A DNA stretch of 64,000 nucleotides from Prostheceraeus crozeri (lineage: Eukaryota > Platyhelminthes > Polycladida > Euryleptidae): NCBI GenBank assembly GCA_907163375.1, contig CAJQUW010005702.1:62001-126000 (forward strand), given 5' to 3'. This document shows positions 51,034 through 58,300 of this stretch, in pieces (position 1 is the first letter of the stretch; each line of letters opens with the position of its first letter). The notes beneath the pieces are model-generated. The model did no database searches. It was not told the origin of the DNA and saw only the letters and a list, made by a program, of their open reading frames with translations. A program made the translations under genes and the position numbers.

Positions 51034-51207
51034 TTATTTTTTGTTCTTAACTTTTGCAGATTGCGTTTTTGGTTTAACTTTATCAGGAACCAAACCTGCA
51101 TCAATCATTCTTTTTATTCTATGATTTTCTTTCATAATATTTCTTTCTTTTAGTAACTCTTCTAATTGTTTAATTCTTTTAAAATTATTAGCTCTAATTT
51201 TATCCAT
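51034..51207 (-). CDS. 57-residue partial paralogue of the conserved 273-aa protein
   Basis: The protein begins MDKIRANNFKRIKQLEELLK and ends with a Lys-rich tail (VKPKTQSAKVKNKK). About 30 of its first 42 residues match the N-terminus of the 273-residue protein at 60055 (MDKVRADNFKRIKQLDELIK), with the similarity ending around residue 42. So the first helical segment of that protein exists twice in the element, once alone. It is predicted to be a charged helix. The start and leader (TTTTTAAAAATTATATTT) resemble those of its neighbours, suggesting it is expressed with the leftward structural block. The role is unknown. It could compete with or join the larger paralogue. Confidence 0.75.
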   Translation of the reverse strand: MDKIRANNFKRIKQLEELLKERNIMKENHRIKRMIDAGLVPDKVKPKTQSAKVKNKK

Positions 51208-51381
51208 TTTTAAAAATTATATTTATACTTTTATATTTTTAAATTTTTTTTAAAAATTATATTTTTAAATTTTTTTAAAAATTATATTTATACTTTTATA
51301 TTTTTAAAATTATATTTATATTTTTTATGATTCTTATTTTTTGTAGGTAAAAATATTTAAGTTAATATTTACAATACTCCT
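51208..51381. other. AT-only spacer with repeats
   Basis: This is simple AT-rich sequence with repeated TTTAAAAATTATATTTATAC and TTTTATATTTTTAAA units. It probably contains the 3' end of the fibre-like gene and the leader of the 57-residue gene. No other feature is seen. Confidence 0.6.
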
Positions 51382-52269
51382 TTAAGATTTACGTTTGTGA
51401 ATGGACAACAACTTCGAGATAACTTTATTAATTGACTGTTGCACTTTATCTATTGCGTCAAGCAGCGTGTGATGTACTTTAATTTCTTTTCTATTAACTT
51501 GCATTTTCTGCTGATTAATCTTCAATGCCGTTTTAAGTGCATTTAACTTAATCTTAAGAACATCTAATTGTCTTTTAACAGAATCTAACTGTTCTTTATT
51601 TTCTTTAGAGTTTTCTTGTAAATTTTTCTTTAATTCATTTTCTAAATTGATTTTAAGAGTTTTCATTTTATCAACTCTTTGATTAAGTGAGTTTACTTCA
51701 TTTATTATTCTATTCATCTTTTTCATTTGTTGAGTAATTTTAGAACTTAATTCATCAACACTTTTTTGGAATGTAGTTTGTAACTGCTTTAAATTTTTTT
51801 TAATTCTTTCAGGTAGTTTTTCTATTTCATCTTCTAATTGTTCTTTTAACATTTTTATCTGATGTTTATTTTTAATTACAGCAGATTTTAAATTTAAAGA
51901 AAGTAATATTAAAATTTTTGATTGTTCAGAAATCTTTTTAAAAAGTTTTGCTATATCTGCTTCTAGCTCTCTATCCTTTTTATCAAGTTTTAATAATTTT
52001 TCGTTTAATGATTTGTCATTAAGGTTAAGCAACTTTAATTCGTTCATCAGTGGAACCATAACATCGTTTATATATTTTTCCTTTAAGTCATTGATTTGTG
52101 TATCAACATATTGTTTATTTGTTAACTCTGTATTTTGTTGCGGAAGAATAGAAAGATGCAATGGACCAGATAAAACGTCTCCAGTTTTCATAATATAATT
52201 TTCTATCTCTATTTCTAATTCACGATTATTCGGGATATATGCACCTCCACCAACATTTGGTAACATCAT
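51382..52269 (-). CDS. Coiled-coil protein with tail-fibre-type motif (putative fibre)
   Basis: The protein has 295 residues. Near the N-terminus MKTGDVLSGPLHLSILPQQN (27-46) followed by TELTNKQYVDTQI (47-59) matches the GD-L-GPL-L...NKKYVD pattern of bacteriophage tail-fibre repeats and of fibre-like proteins in some Polintons. The rest (60-295) is almost entirely charged heptad coiled coil, ending in a basic tail HKRKS, with no membrane segment. A trimeric stalk bound to the virion vertex by its N-terminus is a reasonable model, but no knob domain is present, so a receptor role is unproven. It heads the leftward structural block and is divergent from the zinc-finger gene, sharing an 85-base promoter region. 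Two ATGs start the frame; either could be used. Confidence 0.65.
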   Translation of the reverse strand: MMLPNVGGGAYIPNNRELEIEIENYIMKTGDVLSGPLHLSILPQQNTELTNKQYVDTQINDLKEKYINDVMVPLMNELKLLNLNDKSLNEKLLKLDKKDRELEADIAKLFKKISEQSKILILLSLNLKSAVIKNKHQIKMLKEQLEDEIEKLPERIKKNLKQLQTTFQKSVDELSSKITQQMKKMNRIINEVNSLNQRVDKMKTLKINLENELKKNLQENSKENKEQLDSVKRQLDVLKIKLNALKTALKINQQKMQVNRKEIKVHHTLLDAIDKVQQSINKVISKLLSIHKRKS

Positions 52270-52354
52270 TTTTTAACAATAAAAATAAAATTTTTTCTAA
52301 TAAAAATAAATTTTTTTTCTAATAAAAATAAAATTTTTTCTAATAAAAATAAAA
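52270..52354. promoter_or_regulatory. Divergent promoter region with 21-bp repeats
   Basis: All 85 bases between the fibre-like gene (-) and the zinc-finger gene (+) are repeats of AATAAAAATAAAATTTTTTC with T. Copies start at 52278, 52299, 52321 and 52342 (the last cut by the ATG). A-tract/T-tract leaders of this kind precede most genes of the element, for example the polymerase gene. The region must serve both the structural and the replication block. Confidence 0.65.
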
Positions 52355-53269
52355 ATGGAAATGACTCAAATTTGTCAAGTTTGTGGAGTAGATTTTTTAA
52401 ACCCAACTATGTTGTTTACTCATATGAAAAATACATCATGTGGGAAAATTAATCGAAGTAACTTTTATAAAAAACAGTATGATGGTATTCAATCTAATAA
52501 TAATCAACTGGAACAACCATTGCAAAAATTAAAACATTTATTTATTTCAGATCAGGGGCAAAATCTTTATACCGCTAGAAAAAATACACCTAGAAAAAAT
52601 ACACCTAGGCAAAATAATAATTATTTAGCACAAAATAATCATGTAAATACAAATAATCCTTTTACTCAAAATAATCATTTAGATACAATAAATAATCCTT
52701 TTACTCAAAATAATCATGTAAATCCAAATAATCCCCTTACTCAAAATAATCATGTAAATCCAAATAATCATGTAAATCCAAATAATCATGTAAATCCAAA
52801 TAATAAATCTGTGAAAGGGGATACGAAAAAATGTTCTGGTTGTAATAAAAATATAACGTCCAAAAATTTTGCACGTCATTTAAAAATATGTGAACAAACA
52901 GAAGAGGTTAAAAAAGAAAAAAAAGATAAAATGAAAGATCAGTTATGTCGTAATTGTAATAAATATTTTACAATTCAAGGAATTACTAATCATTATAATT
53001 CTTGTATAAGTTCTACAAGACAATGTACAAGTTGTCAAAATACTAAACCTAAGACAGAGTTTTATGATAGTAAATATAAGTGTAAGGATTGTTTAAAGGA
53101 AAAAGTAAAATGTAGAGGTTGTCAAAAAATTATATTAAAGAAAAATTTTCCAAGACATGTAACACTATGTCCAAAACTTAATGAAGATTTAAATCAAAAT
53201 ATTCCAAATCAAAATATTCCAAATCAAAATATTCCAAATCTTCATCAACGTATAAATACTTTTTATTAG
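52355..53269 (+). CDS. Multi-zinc-finger protein with Asn-rich repeats
   Basis: The protein has 304 residues and five putative zinc-binding units. A C2HC finger lies at the N-terminus (Cys7, Cys10, His23, Cys29). A C2HC finger at 160-179 follows, then a second at 198-217. Next is a C4 unit at 224-246 (CTSCQNTKPKTEFY, a pattern of small HNH/zinc proteins), and last a C2HC finger at 253-272. Between the first two lies an Asn-rich low-complexity stretch with TPRKNTPR and NNHVNPNN repeats (18-bp DNA unit, about 52700-52800), and the C-terminus has three NQNIP repeats. No catalytic motif is seen. Nucleic-acid binding, perhaps as a regulator of the adjacent replication genes, is inferred from the fingers and position. 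The repeat expansions look recent. Confidence 0.75.
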   Translation: MEMTQICQVCGVDFLNPTMLFTHMKNTSCGKINRSNFYKKQYDGIQSNNNQLEQPLQKLKHLFISDQGQNLYTARKNTPRKNTPRQNNNYLAQNNHVNTNNPFTQNNHLDTINNPFTQNNHVNPNNPLTQNNHVNPNNHVNPNNHVNPNNKSVKGDTKKCSGCNKNITSKNFARHLKICEQTEEVKKEKKDKMKDQLCRNCNKYFTIQGITNHYNSCISSTRQCTSCQNTKPKTEFYDSKYKCKDCLKEKVKCRGCQKIILKKNFPRHVTLCPKLNEDLNQNIPNQNIPNQNIPNLHQRINTFY

Positions 53270-53620
53270 TATTTCTATTAAAATAGTCTTATATATTAAA
53301 ATAGTCTTATATATTAAAATAGTTGTATTTCTACTAAAATAGTTGTATTTCTACTAAAATAGTTGTATTTCTACTAAAATAATCTTATATATAGTAAAAT
53401 ATTATTTTTTTATAAATAATAAAATATTATTTTATTAAAATATTCTTAAGCATTCCGGAAGAGAGGAGAGGTATAAAAATACTTCTTTTGAGTATAGGAA
53501 CAAAAATTCCGACACATTCCGGAGGTTCTACAGAGGTTAAAAACACTCATTAGAGTGTAAGAATGCTAGTCCGGAATCAACAAATAATAACTCCTAAATT
53601 TTTTATTTAAAAAATAATAA
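53270..53620. promoter_or_regulatory. Gene-free leader of ATPase 2: tandem repeats and duplicated CATTCCGGA block
   Basis: The first part is tandem repeats of ATTAAAATAGTCTTATAT and TTGTATTTCTACTAAAATAG (20 bp, copies from 53322). The second part is an imperfect duplication of about 65 bases, starting CATTCCGGA at 53451 and 53515. Each copy has GAGGT(A)TAAAAA, then a GAGT(G/A)TA block, and ends near TCCG(GA). The first copy holds TATAAAAATA, a possible TATA box. The module is more GC-rich than its surroundings and is the best promoter candidate for the ATPase 2 gene. Confidence 0.55.
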
Positions 53621-55144
53621 ATGAATAAAAGCGAAAATTTGGAAGATTTATATTCACCGGTTATAATTAAAAGTAATAAAAGTGATAAAAGTAATAAAAG
53701 TAATCTAAGTCGTCATAAATCTCTTAATGCAATAAATGAAATGATAAATAATTATATAAATAACACTGAGTTTCAAGATACACTAACTCCTCAAGATCCT
53801 AATCTAAATGATATTAATAATATTGTAGATAATCCTAGATATAATCCTAGATATAATACTATAGGTAATAATATATATAATAATATAGATAAAAATATAG
53901 ATAAAAATACATATAATAATATAGATAAAAAAATATATAATAAAAGATATTTAGAAACACTACCCCCTAATTCATCTCTTAATAAAAAAATACCACAATC
54001 AGATCTTACACGTCTTTGGAATTTTTTAAAATTTCATTGTATAAAAATATTGTTAGCATGTATTTTAATATTTTTTATTTATCATCTTGTTATATGTATT
54101 GGAAATCAATGGGGTTACTTTCTAACAGAGGAACAAAAGAGAATAATTTTTTATAACCAAGAAAAAAAAACTTTTAAAGGATGGAAGACTGAGGAGGATA
54201 AGATTAAGGATAAAACTAATAATAAACAAGGTAAAATGCATCAAGAAAATTTACATTTCATTGTTTACGGTAAAACTGGTAGTGGTAAGACTACGTTTAT
54301 TAAAAAATATATAAACGAACATTATAAGGATGAAACAAAAGTACATATTTTTTGTATGCATACTTCTGAATGGCCAACTTTTACAAACGTCTATAATGAT
54401 AAACAATTAGATGAGTTACAAGATATGGAAAGTTTTGCTGGTACACCTGAAAATAAATCTTTATTGATTTTAGATGATGTTGCAAGTTTATCAAAACAAA
54501 AAAATATGTCAGAAATATTTACAAAAGGAAGACATCAAAATATTGAAATAGTTGTATTAGCTCATAAAGCTTGTGATGTAGATAATAAGATTAGAGAAAA
54601 CATTCAAACATTTTTTACAACTACACAAAATAATGCAGCATTCTTTAATGATATTAATAAAAATTATAAAATGAATATGCCTTTATCATATTATACACAA
54701 CATAAATATGGAATAATACGTGTTGACACCATAAGTGGACATATGCAAGTATATGATAAAAATTTAAATATATTAGTAGATACCGAACATGAAATCTATA
54801 ATAACTCTCAAGATTTTGATATTAGAATGTATGCAAATACAAAACATTTATCAAATCAAGTTATAGAACAAATAATTATCTTTTTAGAATCCGAAGCAAA
54901 AGTACCACTAAAAATTATTCCTGATACATTTTATTTTTATTTTGATCATTATTTAAATGCAAAATTTGGTATACCAATACCAAAAAGATTACAAGATAAT
55001 GAAACATTAAACTATTTAAAAATTGCAATAAATGATGTTAGAAACGCTTTAAGAAAAGCAACACCAATAATATCTGATGTTAAATCTACATTTTCTGATG
55101 CCAAATCTACATTTGTTGAAGCCAAAAAACTTTTAATGATATAA
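53621..55144 (+). CDS. Second FtsK/HerA-like P-loop ATPase with N-terminal membrane anchor
   Basis: The protein has 507 residues. The N-terminal 130 are low complexity (Ser/Lys and NIYNNIDKN-type repeats). Residues about 139-160 (CIKILLACILIFFIYHLVIC) form one membrane segment. The ATPase core follows: Walker A GKTGSGKT (217-224), Walker B LLILDD (281-286), and TKGRHQNIEIVVLAHK (301-316), which aligns with the TRGRHNNCSVFYLTQ region of the packaging ATPase at 61913. It is thus a distant relative of the A32/FtsK-HerA group, but it lacks that protein's YLTQ pattern and adds a long C-terminus (about 380-507). The Polinton core set has one such ATPase. This extra, membrane-tethered one may act in another transport step. 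The motif YLETLP near residue 110 also occurs in the polymerase N-terminus. It appears intact. Confidence 0.75.
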   Translation: MNKSENLEDLYSPVIIKSNKSDKSNKSNLSRHKSLNAINEMINNYINNTEFQDTLTPQDPNLNDINNIVDNPRYNPRYNTIGNNIYNNIDKNIDKNTYNNIDKKIYNKRYLETLPPNSSLNKKIPQSDLTRLWNFLKFHCIKILLACILIFFIYHLVICIGNQWGYFLTEEQKRIIFYNQEKKTFKGWKTEEDKIKDKTNNKQGKMHQENLHFIVYGKTGSGKTTFIKKYINEHYKDETKVHIFCMHTSEWPTFTNVYNDKQLDELQDMESFAGTPENKSLLILDDVASLSKQKNMSEIFTKGRHQNIEIVVLAHKACDVDNKIRENIQTFFTTTQNNAAFFNDINKNYKMNMPLSYYTQHKYGIIRVDTISGHMQVYDKNLNILVDTEHEIYNNSQDFDIRMYANTKHLSNQVIEQIIIFLESEAKVPLKIIPDTFYFYFDHYLNAKFGIPIPKRLQDNETLNYLKIAINDVRNALRKATPIISDVKSTFSDAKSTFVEAKKLLMI

Positions 55145-55335
55145 AACCATTAATAAATGGTGTTAGTGAAATACTTAATAATTAAACAAATTTATCATAA
55201 TTAAACAAATTTATCATAATTAAACAAATTTATCATAATCGAACCGAAGGTCGAATTTTTTTTCTCTAAAAATTAAAACAAAAATTTTTTTTTAAAAAAA
55301 CTAAAACAAAAATTTTTTCTTTAAAAAAATAAAAA
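55145..55335. other. Spacer with 19-bp repeats and polymerase leader
   Basis: AATTAAACAAATTTATCAT is repeated three times (55180-55236). A partial GC hairpin, CGAACCGAAGGTCG, follows at 55240-55253, then two copies of AAAACAAAAATTTTTT, the A/T-tract leader also seen before other genes. No gene is visible here. Confidence 0.7.
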
Positions 55336-58300
55336 ATGAAAAAATTTTATTGTGTCTTATGTGAAAAAAAATTACAAACAAAAAGAAGTTATCAATCTCA
55401 TCTACAAAGTAAAATGCATTTACAAAATGTAGAACGAGTTGATGAAGGAAATATATTAAAATTAAATAGTTATAAAAACTATCTAGAAACATTACCTACT
55501 GATATAAAAGTTAAAAAAATATTTGATGATTATTCACATTCGGAATATAAAAAAGTTTTTAATAGTGAAGATGAACATGTACGAACCGAAGGTTCTAGGG
55601 CTTCGCCCGTATCAGATGGAAGATATTTATTTAGCGATACTGATGAATTTAACGAAATAGATGAATTTAACGAAATAGATGAATTTGATGAAGCCGTACA
55701 CGGGGCATCAAAGATGTCTTCCAGGGCTTCGCCCGAAACAGATATAAAATATTTATTTAATGAAACGGTTGAATATAATGAAACCGATAAAACTTTTTCT
55801 GATATTCTAACCAACTTTTCTAATATATTTAAGAAATCTTTCAAATGTTATATGAATGTAGAAGTACTTTATACAAAAAATGGATCTGATGGAATTCCTA
55901 AAGAAATAATACAAGGACATTTTACAAAGTCACAAGAAATTCATAATGTAAATAATATACAACCCATATTTCAATCGATGATACTTAAATTAGAAAATTG
56001 TATAATTGAAGCCCAGTTAAGTGAATCTGGTTGGAGATTTGTTAAAATACTATCTAAGAAAATAGTAATTGATAAATATAAAAATAATACTGGTGGTAGT
56101 TATGTTCCTTTACCTTTCAGTTCACCTCAATTAATCAACATAAAAAATGAAGATGATTATTGTTTTCTGTGGAGTATTATAGCACATTTACATCCTGCAA
56201 AATATCATAAAGAAAGACTAAGTCATTATAATAAAGAAGAATATATAAAGGAATTTGATCTTTCGGATGGTTTACATGAATTTCCATATGATTATAATAG
56301 GTTAATAAAGTTTCATAAAAAGAATAAAAATTTAATTGAAGTAAATGTTTTTGAATTAAATGTGAATTATGTTTCTATTGGTAAAATTACTCCACTTTAC
56401 TCAGATTCAAAAAAATTTTATTTGAATAATAAAAATTTATGCCAATCAGAAATAGTATATAATGATAGAGGAAATTACATGCATCATAATATTTTTTACC
56501 AAGGAAATATAATATGTACTGAAAAATTTGAACTTGTTAAAACACTATCACCAATAATGATTAATCATAATAATTATAAAGGACGTACTGATGATTATAA
56601 TTACAAATATTCATCTTTATCTTCAGAATATCAACAAAAATTAGAAAATTTAAATAAAAGTTTAGAAAAATGTAAAATAGATTATCAACAACAAACAAAA
56701 ATGTTACTACAAGAATATCACCATAAATATCAAAATAAGATAGAAACAATTCAAAAATTAAATGAAGAAAATAATAAAAAATTAAATGAAGAAAATAATG
56801 AAGAAAATGAAACCAATCAAAAAATAAATGAATGTTTAAAAAAATGTCTACAACAATATAAAGAACAATATGATAAAGAATATATTTATCAACTACAAAT
56901 ATTAAATCAAAATTATTATCAAAATACATTTAATATTACAAAAGAAATTAATGAAACACATGAAATATATAAAGATGAATTTGAAAAACTAGAACAGTCA
57001 AAACAACCAGCACAAGCGAATATATTATATTATCAGGGTCATTTTATATTGTGTAAAGATGTTTCTATATTTACAAAAACTTCAGATAATAAAAATTTTC
57101 CTTGTCTTCAATGTATGACAAGTTTTAGAACTTTAGAAGAAATGAATAGACATTTGGAGAATTGTCAACAAAACGAAGCAGTTCAAAATACTTTTCCTAA
57201 AGATGATTATTTAGAATATAATAAATGGTATTTTAAAAATAAAGTACCCTTTACTATTTATTGTGATTTTGAAGCATATAATGTTAATATGACACAAAAT
57301 CAAACGGAAAGTTCCAGGGCTTCACCCGATTCTGAAGATTATAATTCTGAAAATTATAATTCTGAAAAAAGTGCGCCTGAAAAAAGTGCACCTGGAAAAA
57401 GTTCAGCTGAACAAAGTAAAGAAAAATATTTATTTGAACAAAAACCATTATGTTGGGGAATGTACATTCACTCAAATTATCCTAATTTATTTAAATCAGA
57501 ATATTTTCAATACTATGGTGAAGATAGTTCAGAAATGTTTACAAAGAAAGTAGAAGAATTACAAAATTATTTTTCACAATTGCTTGAAACAAATATACCA
57601 ATGCTTCCATTGACGGATGAAGAAAGAAAAGAATTTGATGATGAAATAAATTGTTATTACTGTGGAAAAGGTTTTACAAATAAATATAAAACTGGCAAAG
57701 GTAGATATCTTGATAAGGTAAAAGATCATGATCATCTAAATGGATTATATAGAGGTGCAGCACATAATTCTTGTAATCTTAATGCTAATAAATTTAAATA
57801 TAACTTTGTTCCTTTATATTTCTACAATGGTTCTAAATATGATTTCCATCTAGTAATGAAAGATTTATTTTCATCTGAAAAATTACAACAACAAAAAATA
57901 AATGTACTATGTAAAACAGAAGAAGAATATTTTTCAATGCAATTAGGTTGTATTAGAATTTTAGATGCATTTAGATTTTTTACTCCTTATTCATTAGATG
58001 TTATGGGAAAATCTTTGAAATCTGAACAATGTAAAATATTAAATAAATATAATTTAAAGCCTTTAAAAGGCATATTTCCATATGAATATTTAACTGGAGA
58101 TTTTAATTCTGTGAATAAAATTATGGAAGAAGAACAACTTCCTCCAATAAATAAATTTAAATCAACATTAAAACAATCACAATTATCTGACGAAGATTAT
58201 GCAGAAGCTGAAAAAAATTGGAGAGAGTTAAATTGTAAAACAATGTATGATTATACAATGAAATATCTACAGATAGATGTATTAATACTAGCTGATCTTT

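Noticed and set aside
52679..52879. Minus-strand frame inside the zinc-finger gene
   Set aside because: It is a shadow of the 18-bp Asn-repeat region; the plus frame has five zinc-binding units.
56561..56929. 122-codon minus-strand frame inside the polymerase gene
   Set aside because: It mirrors the low-complexity coiled-coil region, and its composition (Tyr, Phe, Leu, Asp) is typical of antisense to Lys/Gln/Asn-rich coding.
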